DNA of 64,000 nt from Vreelandella zhaodongensis. GTDB lineage: Bacteria; Pseudomonadota; Gammaproteobacteria; Pseudomonadales; Halomonadaceae. Position 1 is the stretch's first letter, and the number at the start of each line of letters is the position of its first letter. The stretch covers positions 186,001 through 250,000 of the forward strand of contig NZ_JACCDD010000002.1 in assembly GCF_013415115.1 (NCBI RefSeq). The letters run 5' to 3'. The notes beneath the pieces are model-generated. The model was not told the origin of the DNA and ran no database searches. It saw only the letters and a program-made list of their open reading frames with translations. This document shows, one piece after another, positions 53,701 through 64,000 of the stretch. The translations under genes were made by a program, and so were the position numbers.

Positions 53701-54690
53701 TTAGCGATCACGCTGTTCACGATAATCTTCTAAGGCTTGTTTTGCGTCGTCGTCCGCTCGGGACTCCCAATCAGCAAACAGCTCATCGCCTGCCGCTTGC
53801 AGCGCTGCAACAATCGCGTCATTGGGCTCGGAAACCGTTATACCATTGTCAATCAGCGCCGCCGTGCTTGTGTCGTTATTATCACGACTCATCTGCCAGC
53901 CGCGCTCTTCAGCCCTCGCAGCAGCCTCCATCAAGGCGTCTTGCGTCGATTCATCTAAACGATCAAAGCTACGCTGGCTAATAAAGACGATGTTTTTAGG
54001 CAGCCAAAGATTGGCATCGGTGTAATCGGTAACATAGTCCCAGGCGGCCATGGAGTTGCCCGTCGCACTCGAGGTGATCATGGCATCCACGCGGCCAGTA
54101 CTAAATGCGGTAGGAATATCTGACTCTTCGGTTTCTGTTGGGCTGCCTCCCAAGTTGTTCACAAACCGCTGGGTATTAATGTTCGGGGCGCGTACACGTA
54201 AACCTTCAAACTGATTCGGATCGGTTAACGGTTCAGCGGTGTAAATACCCTGGGCAGGCCAGGCCACGGCATACAGAGGGATGAGCCCTTCGTAAGCAAA
54301 GAGCTCGGTAATCATGGGCTTGGTCGCTTCCCATAGGGCATAGGCATCTTCGTAACTGCCTGCAACGCCTGGCAACGTGTCTACTTCAAAAATCGGATCA
54401 TCATTCGAAAGTACCGACAAGAACACTTCACCTGCATCGATGGTGCCGCGGCGTACCGAGGGTTTAATTTCACCATGAGAGACCAGTGAACCCCCACTGT
54501 GCACCGTAATGGTCAAATCACCATTGGTGGCCTCAGCCACATCTTCAGCAAACTGCTTATTATTTTGGGTATGAAAGCTCGCATCGCCATACGGCGTCGC
54601 CATGGTCCATTGAGCTGCATGAGCGGTCGCAGCGACGGCAAGACTACAAGCGGTAACGAGCAATAATGGCGTTGCTATATGTTTACGCAT
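53701..54690 (-). CDS. dctP: TRAP transporter substrate-binding protein DctP
   Basis: 329 residues with a signal peptide (LLLVTACSLAVAATAHAAQ). DctP pieces: WTMATPYGDASFHTQNNKQF, GGSLVSHGEIKPSVRRGTID, the carboxylate-clamp region NQFEGLRVRAPNINTQRFV with the conserved Arg, and DAMITSSATGNSMAAWDYV. It captures an organic acid in the periplasm. Three degenerate repeats of about 16 bases lie just upstream (see 54706-54752). 5-oxoproline or a related acid is plausible because pxpABC is adjacent, but this is inference. Confidence 0.9.
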   Translation of the reverse strand: MRKHIATPLLLVTACSLAVAATAHAAQWTMATPYGDASFHTQNNKQFAEDVAEATNGDLTITVHSGGSLVSHGEIKPSVRRGTIDAGEVFLSVLSNDDPIFEVDTLPGVAGSYEDAYALWEATKPMITELFAYEGLIPLYAVAWPAQGIYTAEPLTDPNQFEGLRVRAPNINTQRFVNNLGGSPTETEESDIPTAFSTGRVDAMITSSATGNSMAAWDYVTDYTDANLWLPKNIVFISQRSFDRLDESTQDALMEAAARAEERGWQMSRDNNDTSTAALIDNGITVSEPNDAIVAALQAAGDELFADWESRADDDAKQALEDYREQRDR

Positions 54691-54705
54691 GGGGGACGTC
54701 CTCTT

Positions 54706-54752
54706 ATTCGTATTAATGGAAGTTCGTGTTAATGAAGAGTCATGTTAGTGGA
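54706..54752 (-). repeat. three imperfect tandem repeats upstream of dctP
   Basis: ATTCGTATTAATGGA, AGTTCGTGTTAATGAA and GAGTCATGTTAGTGGA follow each other with a period of about 16 bases, running into the 3' end of the lysR gene. The spacing resembles a series of protein half-sites in the dctP promoter region. Confidence 0.4.
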
Positions 54753-55729
54753 GGTATTGCTTCAGGGGTGGCAGAGGATGCGCTAGGAAGAACCCAACGC
54801 CCGGTGAAATCGGTGTTTGCCATTTCAGTGTGCCGTTCCCTGGCATAGTTGGATGCACACTCTTGGGCAATGCGGCCCACACCACGGCAAAAACGAGGGT
54901 GGTTTGCACCGCGCCATATCACATCATAGTTCATAGGCGGCAAGGGAGCGGGCAGCGCCACACGGCATAGATCGCCCCGCTGCCACTCATCTAACACGGT
55001 AGCAACAGGTAACGCCCCAATCCCCAACCCTTCCATCGTCATCCGTGCAATGGTCATTAGCGTGCTGACACTATGGATGCGAGGCTGCTGAACACCCAAG
55101 TCGGCCAGATAGCGCACCAGTTCTTCGTAGGGACGCGCTTGCCTACCAAAGGAAATAAACGGTAGCGCATGACACCAAGCGCCTGGGCGTTCACTTAGCA
55201 ACGCGGCATGGCGAGGTGAGACAAACATGCCCATCTCATAGGGACTTAACGTGTCACACTCAATTTGCTCTGGGGCCAAGTAGCCATTCATGGCTAGCAA
55301 AATATCGAGTTCATTGCTTATCAATCGATTATTGAGAGCCGGTGAATAGTCGACGGTGAGCTCAATAATCAGCTTGGGATAACGCTCGGTAAGCCGCTGA
55401 ATGAAATCAGGAAACCAGCTGTGGGCAATCGTTTCGATGGTACCTAGCCGGAGGGGGGCAGAAAATGCCTCGTCACTGTCGAAAAGCTTTAGTGCTTCAT
55501 CGCGCTGGTGCAGTATGCGCTCGGCATGCAAAAAGAACTCTCGCCCTCGCATCGTCGGCTGGATCGGGCGCGCCGAACGCTCAAGAAGCAGCTCACCCAC
55601 GGTACTTTCAAGGCGTGAAATACGCTCCGACACAGAAGGTTGCGTAATATGCAGACGTACGGCTGCCTTTCGAAAAGAACCAAGCTTTACTGCCCACACA
55701 AAGGCATCTAGCTCTTTAAAATCAAGCAT
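54740..55729 (-). CDS. LysR-family transcriptional regulator
   Basis: 329 residues. N-terminal winged helix (LDAFVWAVKLGSFRKAAVRL, ITQPSVSERISRLESTVG) and a LysR substrate-binding domain with LLAMNGYLAPEQIEC and MTMEGLGIGALPVATVLDEW. It sits between the TRAP genes and pxpABC and is divergent from pxpABC across about 820 bases, so it probably controls one or both units. A perfect palindrome at 56134-56148 is a candidate site. Confidence 0.9.
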   Translation of the reverse strand: MLDFKELDAFVWAVKLGSFRKAAVRLHITQPSVSERISRLESTVGELLLERSARPIQPTMRGREFFLHAERILHQRDEALKLFDSDEAFSAPLRLGTIETIAHSWFPDFIQRLTERYPKLIIELTVDYSPALNNRLISNELDILLAMNGYLAPEQIECDTLSPYEMGMFVSPRHAALLSERPGAWCHALPFISFGRQARPYEELVRYLADLGVQQPRIHSVSTLMTIARMTMEGLGIGALPVATVLDEWQRGDLCRVALPAPLPPMNYDVIWRGANHPRFCRGVGRIAQECASNYARERHTEMANTDFTGRWVLPSASSATPEAIPPLT

Positions 55730-55737
55730 AAGTTTGC

Positions 55738-55954
55738 CTAACCAACGGTTGCGCTAACATCAACAAGGATTTCTGCACAGGGCTGATAACGCCGCACGCT
55801 GTGCCGCTCCATAATGCAATGTGCCACTGAGTGGAATGGTTGCATTGCTTTGTAATGCAATCTTAGGGCCAGCATGTCGATACTGACAGGCGAAAGAGCA
55901 ACGTCTTCTGCCTGAAGCACCAGGGACAAGCTGTACCGCGGCTGGCGTATGCAT
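55738..55954 (-). other. possible small or frameshifted ORF upstream of lysR
   Basis: ATG 55954 has a strong ribosome site (TAGGAG, six bases upstream), but its frame reads a poor, Arg/Ala/Cys-rich peptide. The neighbouring frame, entered by TTG at 55929 or by a one-base shift, reads a more protein-like stretch (LVLQAEDVALSPVSIDMLAL ... ILVDVSATVG) ending at TAG 55738, nine bases before the lysR start. It may be a small gene with a frameshift or a chance frame. Not recognised. Confidence 0.2.
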
Positions 55955-56133
55955 GCTGTACTCCTAACAGTCGCTCACTGGTCGCCGATTATTATTGGCA
56001 CGGTAAGTGCTCATTAAGGCTGGCGTGAACGCATTTTTATAATCTTTTATCGAGTCGCTTTATTTATTTGATAATCGTAACAAGACCCAGGGTCAACTAT
56101 TTTCCCAATAAATAACAGCATGATAGAAATCGC

Positions 56134-56148
56134 CGATACTTAGTATCG
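56134..56148. promoter_or_regulatory. palindrome, candidate LysR-type site
   Basis: CGATACT-T-AGTATCG is a perfect 7+1+7 inverted repeat in the divergent region between lysR and pxpABC. It contains the ATAC...GTAT pattern common in LysR-type sites. Confidence 0.45.
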
Positions 56149-56297
56149 CTAAAAACGATTGGAACTTATCGAGATAGATTCATATATTGGATTTTAAATC
56201 GATACACTAATAATCATGCTAACTAATTACATCACCAACGCTAATCAATTAATAACAGTGTTTTTTAACTAACGCTATTAACAACAAGTTAATCTAA

Positions 56298-56525
56298 GGA
56301 GCCTCTGATTAATGTGATGAGCGCAGACCAGACAAGGCAAAAATCAACGACTAATCGGCAGGAAGGCCGATTTGGGCAGCTCCTCTGCTCGAAGAGCGAG
56401 CGACATGGACGTCGCGAGTCAAAAAGCGCAGTTTACGGGGTGTAAATGAGCATTTTGATCGGACTCGCGCACGAGGCGATTTTTAACGCAGTATGGTCAA
56501 GCGCAATAGTTAATCAGAGGTTTCC
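56298..56525. mobile_element. MITE-like element with terminal inverted repeats
   Basis: A 228-base non-coding unit. The left end is GGAGCCTCTGATTAAT; the right end is the reverse complement of GGAAACCTCTGATTAAC, so the tips match over CCTCTGATTAA. Possible three-base duplication TAA on both flanks. The interior has a block of further inverted structure (TCGGCAGGAAGGCCGA and the CGACATGGACGTCG region). No transposase is present; such an element needs a transposase in trans. Insertion is directly upstream of the pxpA ribosome site. Confidence 0.7.
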
Positions 56526-56555
56526 TAATAAATTCAATATCTTCCAGGAGGCGCT

Positions 56556-57308
56556 ATGGCAACCCCGCTGCTGAACTGCGACATGGGCGAAAGCTTCGGT
56601 AATTGGTCGATTGGCTTAGATGCCGAGGTGATGCCTCACGTTGACTGTGCCAACATTGCCTGTGGTTACCATGCTTCTGATCCTCACGTTATGCGTCGCA
56701 CCGTAGCGTTAGCGGTGCAGCATAAGGTTCGCATCGGCGCACATCCAGGCTACCCCGATTTGATGGGCTTCGGTCGCCGCTCGATGGCCTGTTCCCCCAC
56801 CGAAGTGGAAGACATGGTGCTCTATCAAGTGGGTGCACTGGCTGGTATTTGCCAAGCAGAAGGCGCAACACTCAGCTATATCAAGCCCCACGGGGCGATG
56901 TATAACGACATGGCGGCGAATCTTGAGTTACTGGAAGGCGTCATGCGCGCCGTACAGGCCTATGATGCCACGCTTCCGCTCATGGTCATGGCAACCGCCG
57001 ATCCAGAGCCTCATCGTCAGTTAGCGAAAAAAATGGGCATTACCTTGTGGTTTGAAACCTTCGCTGACCGCGCTTATGAAGCGACCGGCCACCTCGCCTC
57101 TCGCCGCCTGGCGGGTGCTGTTCATCACGATCAAACCACTATCGTTGCGCAAGCCGTGGCGCTTGCCAAAGGCGATGCGCTGATCGCCCGCGATGGCAGC
57201 GCGTTGCACCTACCCTGCGACACCTTGTGTGTGCATGGTGACAACCCAGAGTCGGTCGCTGCCGTGCGCGCTATTCGTGATGCCTTTACGGCGCTGGAGT
57301 CAGCGTGA
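56556..57308 (+). CDS. pxpA: 5-oxoprolinase subunit A, PxpA (LamB/YcsF family)
   Basis: 250 residues. N-terminal [13 protein letters not shown] and [18 protein letters not shown], then [16 protein letters not shown] and [15 protein letters not shown], the family signatures with metal-binding His/Asp. With PxpB and PxpC it hydrolyses 5-oxoproline to glutamate using ATP. AGGAGG five bases before the ATG makes the start certain. It overlaps pxpB by four bases (GTGA). Confidence 0.95.
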   Translation: MATPLLNCDMGESFGNWSIGLDAEVMPHVDCANIACGYHASDPHVMRRTVALAVQHKVRIGAHPGYPDLMGFGRRSMACSPTEVEDMVLYQVGALAGICQAEGATLSYIKPHGAMYNDMAANLELLEGVMRAVQAYDATLPLMVMATADPEPHRQLAKKMGITLWFETFADRAYEATGHLASRRLAGAVHHDQTTIVAQAVALAKGDALIARDGSALHLPCDTLCVHGDNPESVAAVRAIRDAFTALESA

Positions 57309-58009
57309 AACTGCGTTTAGAAACCGCCGCCATGGATGTCCTGACCGTTCGGCTGTTTGACACGATCGATGAATCCAATATGGCGTGGATCATCGCTGCC
57401 GACCAGGCCTTACGCGATGCGTTGGGTGAAGCACTCATTGACCTGATCCCCTCCTACACCACGCTGCTAGTGCATTACGATTGCCTACGGCTTACGTTTG
57501 TCCAAGCTACCACGCTGATCCGCAGCGCCTTACGCCATTTAACGCCCGCCGAATCGCAGAACGGCCAACTGCATGAGATCCCCGTGTGGTATGACGAAAG
57601 CGTAGGGCCTGAACTTGGGGGAGTGGCAAAACGTGCAGGGCTCAGCGTTGACGCCCTGATTGAGCGTCACTGCAACCATGATTACTGTGTCTTCGCGCTT
57701 GGCTTCGCCCCCGGCTACGGCTTTATGGGCTTGGTAGATGAAGATATTGCCACGCCACGCTTGAAAACACCGCGACGCAAAGTCGCGGCAGGCAGCGTGG
57801 GCATTGCCGATCGACAAACCGCGATCTACCCACTCCTTTCCCCGGGCGGTTGGAATATTTTAGGTCGTACCGCCGTACCGCTGTTTGAATACGCTAAGCG
57901 GGGTGAACCGCTGCTGCGTCCAGGTGACAAAGTGCGCTTTAAAGCGATCAGCAAAAAAGAATTTGAAGCAGCAGGAGGCGATACAACGCCGATGGAGGAA
58001 CGGTCATGA
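57305..58009 (+). CDS. pxpB: 5-oxoprolinase subunit B, PxpB (KipI family)
   Basis: 234 residues from the GTG at 57305, coupled to pxpA. Family landmarks: [75 protein letters not shown] and [15 protein letters not shown]. Works with PxpC as the ATP-dependent part of 5-oxoprolinase (KipI/KipA in Bacillus). Overlaps pxpC by four bases (ATGA). Confidence 0.94.
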   Translation: MKLRLETAAMDVLTVRLFDTIDESNMAWIIAADQALRDALGEALIDLIPSYTTLLVHYDCLRLTFVQATTLIRSALRHLTPAESQNGQLHEIPVWYDESVGPELGGVAKRAGLSVDALIERHCNHDYCVFALGFAPGYGFMGLVDEDIATPRLKTPRRKVAAGSVGIADRQTAIYPLLSPGGWNILGRTAVPLFEYAKRGEPLLRPGDKVRFKAISKKEFEAAGGDTTPMEERS

Positions 58010-58935
58010 GCCAAGCAATGCTGACCGTTAAGCAGGCCGGGCCGCTGGCACTCATTCAAGATACTGGCCGGTTTGGTGTGGGTCATTTGGGTGTCACCCA
58101 GGGCGGTGCCGCCGACTGGATATCATTTCGCTGGGCAAACTGGCTACTCGGTAACGCGCCTGATAGCGCGGCGCTTGAAATTGTCATGGGCGGAAACCTC
58201 ACCTTAGTCGCCAATGACGAGGTGCGTCTGGCGCTCACCGGAGCCGACCTGGGCGCCACCGTCGATGGCCAGCCACTCGCCACTAACACGAGCTTTCTAT
58301 TACGCTCCGGGCAAACACTCATTTTTAGCCAGCCCCGCCGCGGTCTGCGAGCCTATCTGGCGTTTCCTGGGGGATTAAACGCGCCAGAGGTGCTGGGCAG
58401 CCGCGCTTGCACTGCCCGCGAGCAAATCGGTGGCCTGCATGAAGATGGCAAACCGCTGCAAACCGGTGATCAGCTCACCTGGCAAGGCAGCTCATCCGCC
58501 AAGCGCACACTGCCTGAAGGCGCACAACCCACCATGCCGGAAAAGCACTGCCAACTCAGCATGGTGCTTGGCTCTCAGGCCTCACATTTCGCCGGACGCA
58601 GCTTGTACAACGCCTTTAACCAAGCTTGGACGGTGGATAACCGCGCCGATCGCATGGGGGTTCGTCTCACTGGCAAGCCCTTGCGTAGCTCACTTGGTGG
58701 CATTGTCTCCGAAGGCATACCACTTGGCGCCGTGCAAATTCCGCCCGACGGCCAGCCAATTATTTTGATGAATGATCGCCAAACCATCGGCGGCTACCCA
58801 CGTTTAGGTGCGCTAACTCCCATGGCTTGCGCCCTGCTTGCTCAGTGCTTGCCGGGAACCGAGGTGCGTTTGGCCGCCATTAGTGCCAGCCAAGCGCAAG
58901 TCGCTTATCGGCAGCAGATACAGGCATGGCAATAA
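58006..58935 (+). CDS. pxpC: 5-oxoprolinase subunit C, PxpC (KipA family)
   Basis: 309 residues. Starts with GPLALIQDTGRFGVGHLGVT and GGAADWISFRWANWLLGN and has NLTLVANDEVRLALTGADLG, RAYLAFPGGLNAPEVLGSRA and GGIVSEGIPLGAVQIPPDGQ, with the final IILMNDRQTIGGYPRLG, all PxpC landmarks. Last gene of a tightly coupled pxpABC operon; a hairpin terminator follows. Confidence 0.95.
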   Translation: MSQAMLTVKQAGPLALIQDTGRFGVGHLGVTQGGAADWISFRWANWLLGNAPDSAALEIVMGGNLTLVANDEVRLALTGADLGATVDGQPLATNTSFLLRSGQTLIFSQPRRGLRAYLAFPGGLNAPEVLGSRACTAREQIGGLHEDGKPLQTGDQLTWQGSSSAKRTLPEGAQPTMPEKHCQLSMVLGSQASHFAGRSLYNAFNQAWTVDNRADRMGVRLTGKPLRSSLGGIVSEGIPLGAVQIPPDGQPIILMNDRQTIGGYPRLGALTPMACALLAQCLPGTEVRLAAISASQAQVAYRQQIQAWQ

Positions 58936-58958
58936 TGAAGATCATCTCAAAAATGCCA

Positions 58959-58982
58959 AAAGGCACCCCGAAAGGTGCCTTT
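58959..58982. terminator. bidirectional terminator between pxpC and the PhoX gene
   Basis: AAAGGCACC pairs with GGTGCCTTT across a short loop between convergent genes. On the minus strand it is followed by TGGCATTTTT, on the plus strand by TTATTAG. It likely ends both units. Confidence 0.8.
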
Positions 58983-59005
58983 ATTAGCGAAACTGTGACT
59001 TCCCC

Positions 59006-61030
59006 TTAAGCCCCGACAATACCGCCATCTTCACGGGTGATGATCAGCGTTGCAGAGCGTGGAATAGCGCTGCCGCCCTCAGGCCAGTGGCTGGTGAAGT
59101 TGCCAGTGGCAAAGTCACCCTCGGTAGTGGTCGCCCCTGGGTGCTGTACGTTAACAAACATGGTGCGCTGGTCTGGCGTTGTCACCACGCCGGTAATTTC
59201 TTGTCCCACAGGCCCCGTCAGAAAGCGCTTTATTTCCCCCGTTTCCGGGTTTGCTACCAGCATCTGATTGTTGCCGAATACTTCGAAGATACCCGTATTC
59301 ATTACAGACTCACTGATATCCGTTTGTATCCATACCCGGCGATCAGGATCGATCCATAAACCATCAGGGCTACTGAAAATATTGTCATTGTCCAATGAAT
59401 GACCGGCTAGGTCGCGGCTGTCTGCATGATCCCCAGCGATGACAAACAGATCCCACTGAAAGCGCTCACCAGCATGACTGCCCTCTTCCTGCCAGCGAAT
59501 GATATGCCCAAAGTTATTGTTAGCACGCGGGTTGGCGGGATGCTCGTCGCCCTCTTCCCGACGGGTGTTATTGGTCAGCGTAAAATAGACCTGTCCAGTG
59601 ACGGGGTCGACCGCGCCCCATTCTGGGCGATCCATCTTGGTGGCACCCGCAACATCTGCTGCACTGCGCGTATTGACTAAGATATCCGCCAGGTCCGCAA
59701 AACCATTGGCGGGCGTCAAACCGTTTTGGCCGGGCGCTAGCGCCAACCACTCACCGCTACCGTCTTCATTGAATTTGGCAACGTATAGGGTGCCTTCATC
59801 CAACAGCGAACCATCCGCAGTGGCAGCTTGGTATGGCTGACGAGAAACAAATTTATAAATGTACTCGAAGCGGGCATCATCCCCCGAATAGGCAACCACA
59901 GGCTGCCCTTCAACCGCAGGCGCGAAAATAACGCCTTCGTGTGCAAAGCGCCCAAGGTGGGTGCGCTTAACGGGGTCAGCTCCCGGTGCCATAGGATCAA
60001 TCTCTACCATCCAGCCAAAGGCATGCGGCTCGTTGCGGAAATCGTCAGCAGCACTCGCTCCTTTGCTGCTCGCATCAAAGCGAGCAAACATATCGTCTTC
60101 ACGGTCTGCACGATGCCATTGATAGCGCCCTGTTTCACGCGTCTCTATCCCATAGCGAGCCTGCCGACGATCAATGTCAGCATCCGCATTGGCGAAATAA
60201 CCCGCCCAATTCTCTTCTGCAGCCAAATAGGTGTTCCATGGGGTAACGCCATGGGCACAGTTATTAAGGGTGCCCCGTGTCATGGTGCCTTCTGGGCTGT
60301 ATTTCGTTTTCACATGGTCAGTGCCAGCCACTGGCCCAGAAAGCTGCATAGGCGTTTGTGCGGTCACACGACGGTTTAGCGCATCCTGCACAACTTCCCA
60401 TTCGCCACCCTCACCTTGCCGGATACGTACCAGCGTTATGCCGTGGGCATTCATCTCCTTGATAACCTGGTCAGTATCCCGACTGCCATCCTCGTGCTGA
60501 GGGAAGCCATTACGATCCAATGCCAACCCACTGGCTGCGGCATGTAAAAAGCGTGGCTCGACATATTCATGGTTCAGAACGAGCAGGCCATCGGTAGAGC
60601 TTCCGTTTAGCGGAAAGAAGTGCATGCCATCGTGATGGCTCCCCACCTGACGTGCTTGGTCTTCGCCGCTGGCATTCTGGGTAAAGGCCGGCATATCCCC
60701 ACTGATAGGAGTGCCCCAGGGAATAAAGCTCTGTACACGATACCCTTCGGGAACCACGACATTATCTGCAGCGCTAACAGCAACTGGCTTAAACCCTAGG
60801 CTAGGCGATGACATACCATCCTGTGCTGCAAAGGCATTATTGAAGGGAAGTTTCGTTGCCATCAAACCAGCAATCACCGTTGCCAGCCCACCCTTAAGCA
60901 CGCCTCGCCGACTCAAACGCTTTTCGAGAACATCGCCAAAATATGCATTATCAGACGCGTTGCTAAGTGGCTCGTCACCTTCCGCCAAAACGGCTGAAAC
61001 CTTACCTGGAACGGTACGCTGCTGCGTCAT
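59006..61030 (-). CDS. PhoX-like (DUF839) alkaline phosphatase, Tat-exported
   Basis: 674 residues from the third ATG of a run (61030), which has GGGAG at the right distance; frames from 61036 and 61105 are less likely. A twin-arginine signal LSRRGVLKGGLATVIAG (about residues 39-55) is followed by VIAGLMATKLPFNNAFAA. The DUF839 body has GTLNNCAHGVTPWNTYLAAEENWAG (about residues 250-275), EIDPMAPGADPVKRTHLGRF, GDDARFEYIYKF and WIDPDRRVWIQTDI. PhoX enzymes are Ca/Fe phosphatases active on phosphomonoesters in the periplasm. A Pho-box-like repeat lies at 61104-61121. Confidence 0.88.
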   Translation of the reverse strand: MTQQRTVPGKVSAVLAEGDEPLSNASDNAYFGDVLEKRLSRRGVLKGGLATVIAGLMATKLPFNNAFAAQDGMSSPSLGFKPVAVSAADNVVVPEGYRVQSFIPWGTPISGDMPAFTQNASGEDQARQVGSHHDGMHFFPLNGSSTDGLLVLNHEYVEPRFLHAAASGLALDRNGFPQHEDGSRDTDQVIKEMNAHGITLVRIRQGEGGEWEVVQDALNRRVTAQTPMQLSGPVAGTDHVKTKYSPEGTMTRGTLNNCAHGVTPWNTYLAAEENWAGYFANADADIDRRQARYGIETRETGRYQWHRADREDDMFARFDASSKGASAADDFRNEPHAFGWMVEIDPMAPGADPVKRTHLGRFAHEGVIFAPAVEGQPVVAYSGDDARFEYIYKFVSRQPYQAATADGSLLDEGTLYVAKFNEDGSGEWLALAPGQNGLTPANGFADLADILVNTRSAADVAGATKMDRPEWGAVDPVTGQVYFTLTNNTRREEGDEHPANPRANNNFGHIIRWQEEGSHAGERFQWDLFVIAGDHADSRDLAGHSLDNDNIFSSPDGLWIDPDRRVWIQTDISESVMNTGIFEVFGNNQMLVANPETGEIKRFLTGPVGQEITGVVTTPDQRTMFVNVQHPGATTTEGDFATGNFTSHWPEGGSAIPRSATLIITREDGGIVGA

Positions 61031-61103
61031 CATCATTCTCCCTTTAATAAAACGAGTGCGGTTTACAGCCGCCAAATTCAGGGGATAAGCATCAGCAATG
61101 TTC

Positions 61104-61121
61104 ATGAACGGTAAGTGACAC
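61104..61121 (-). promoter_or_regulatory. weak Pho-box-like direct repeat upstream of phoX-like gene
   Basis: On the minus strand GTGTCAC-TTAC-CGTTCAT gives two seven-base copies of the CTGTCAT half-site (five of seven each) separated by four bases, the Pho-box spacing. PhoB control under phosphate limitation would suit a PhoX-type enzyme. Confidence 0.35.
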
Positions 61122-61156
61122 TGCGGTTAAACTTACGTGTTATATAAAACCCAAAA

Positions 61157-61182
61157 AAACCCGCATCTTTCGATGCGGGTTT
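61157..61182 (-). terminator. intrinsic terminator after katG
   Basis: AAACCCGCATC pairs with GATGCGGGTTT around a four-base loop, and on the minus strand it is followed by seven or more T. Textbook terminator for katG. Confidence 0.92.
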
Positions 61183-61219
61183 GAACAAGGAAGGTGTTGC
61201 TTGGTCTAGCAAGTGACAT

Positions 61220-63499
<2,280 letters not shown>

Positions 63500-63567
63500 T
63501 CATTGATAGTCACAATTTAGATTTAACCAATAGATCGATAGCTATTAATTATTACTTGTCGCTTATT

Positions 63568-63596
63568 AAAAAAAAGCAGGGCGTTAGACGCCCTGC
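63568..63596 (-). terminator. intrinsic terminator after pntB
   Basis: GCAGGGCG (63576-63583) pairs with CGCCCTGC (63589-63596); on the minus strand it is followed by a run of eight T. It closes the pnt unit that enters from the right side of the window. Confidence 0.92.
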
Positions 63597-63629
63597 CCGT
63601 ATTGCTATCAGGATAGCGTGTTCTCGCGT

Positions 63630-64000
63630 TTACTCCACCATTGGCAGCAACGCGTTCAGGCTATCCCGTGCATCGCCGTAGAACATACGCGTGTTCTCTT
63701 TAAAGAACAGCGGATTCTCAATACCGGAGTAGCCGGTGCCTTGACCACGCTTACTGACGAACACCTGCTTAGCTTCCCACACCTTTAACACCGGCATACC
63801 GGCGATGGGGCTGTTGGGATCTTCTTCAGCAGAGGGGTTTACGATGTCGTTGGAGCCAATCACGATCACCACGTCAGTGCTGGCGAAGTCGTCGTTGATC
63901 TCGTCCATTTCCAGCACGATATCGTAGGGTACTTTGGCTTCTGCCAAGAGCACGTTCATATGCCCGGGCAAACGCCCCGCCACAGGGTGAATACCAAAGC
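63630..64000 (-). CDS. pntB: NAD(P) transhydrogenase subunit beta PntB, C-terminal part
   Basis: The frame runs in from beyond the right edge; only the C-terminal 123 residues are visible. They form the NADP-binding domain [82 protein letters not shown] and [17 protein letters not shown]. The transhydrogenase couples H+ movement to NADH/NADPH exchange in the inner membrane. Confidence 0.94.
   Translation of the reverse strand, partial: FGIHPVAGRLPGHMNVLLAEAKVPYDIVLEMDEINDDFASTDVVIVIGSNDIVNPSAEEDPNSPIAGMPVLKVWEAKQVFVSKRGQGTGYSGIENPLFFKENTRMFYGDARDSLNALLPMVE

Larger units (their letters stand above)
55955..56555. promoter_or_regulatory. long intergenic region before pxpABC
   Basis: About 600 bases without a gene. 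Bases 56030-56297 are AT-rich and contain the palindrome at 56134-56148. Bases 56298-56525 are a MITE-like element. The pxpA ribosome site AGGAGG is at 56546-56551. No other structure seen. Confidence 0.6.

Noticed and set aside
56298..56525. Insertion sequence or integron cassette
   Set aside because: No transposase or recombinase coding and no cassette-type attachment site; only inverted ends remain, so it is called MITE-like.

Overview
The window reads as chromosomal sequence from a gammaproteobacterium of the Halomonadaceae type (Halomonas/Vreelandella-like). This is inferred from protein character and gene content: a YbiT-type ABC-F protein close to the enterobacterial one, hemP with hmuSTUV, KatG, PxpABC, 2-aminoethylphosphonate catabolism, and a proteobacterial inositol cluster with an IolC-DUF2090 fusion. 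No rRNA, tRNA, CRISPR array, prophage or complete insertion sequence was found. The only mobile-looking sequence is a MITE-like element at about 56.3-56.5 kb. The window opens inside an M20-family amidohydrolase gene and closes inside pntB.

Layout. 0-3.2 kb: carbamoylase/allantoate-type amidohydrolase, aldehyde dehydrogenase and a convergent LuxR-type regulator. 3.4-7.7 kb: housekeeping and unassigned genes (ZipA-like membrane protein, ybiT, a two-domain CbiX-like protein, chaC, a small membrane protein). 7.8-9.3 kb: a tandem glycine riboswitch in front of a DadA-type amino-acid dehydrogenase. 9.3-14.3 kb: an RND efflux pump and adaptor, divergent from a TetR regulator with a paired operator-like repeat between them. 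14.4-15.8 kb: mgtE. 16.0-22.0 kb: haem uptake (Fur-box-like site, hemP, TonB receptor, hmuS, hmuT, hmuU, hmuV). 22.1-23.5 kb: a CDF transporter and a decayed second dadA-like gene.

23.5-37.9 kb is a myo-inositol catabolism and uptake cluster. The minus strand holds an inositol-type ABC transporter, a sugar isomerase-like protein, iolC-DUF2090, iolD, iolE, a methylmalonate/malonate-semialdehyde dehydrogenase and an oxidoreductase. The plus strand holds an RpiR-type regulator, iolG and iolB. Two perfect TGGAAT-N4-ATTCCA palindromes, 60 bp apart centre to centre, lie in the divergent promoter region. 38.0-38.8 kb carries a TauE/SafE permease. 38.8-47.2 kb is a 2-aminoethylphosphonate unit: binding protein, ATPase, fused permease, PhnW, PhnX, an EamA permease, a GntR/UTRA regulator and a HAD phosphatase. 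TGGTNTANACCA palindromes precede both phnW and the binding-protein gene.

47.3-51.7 kb has two divergent cyclic-di-GMP genes (GAF-PAS-GAF-GGDEF-EAL and HDOD-GGDEF). 51.7-58.9 kb has a TRAP transporter and a LysR regulator facing the 5-oxoprolinase operon pxpABC. 59.0-63.5 kb has a Tat-exported PhoX-like phosphatase and katG, followed by the 3' end of pntB.

Taken together, the region is an accessory metabolic stretch built of self-contained uptake-plus-catabolism modules, each with its own regulator and, in several cases, a recognisable operator. Its least expected features are the riboswitch-controlled dadA next to a dead paralogue, the matched operators of the inositol, phosphonate and efflux modules, and the asymmetric two-domain CbiX protein. 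All functional names come from reading the translated sequence; no database search was run.
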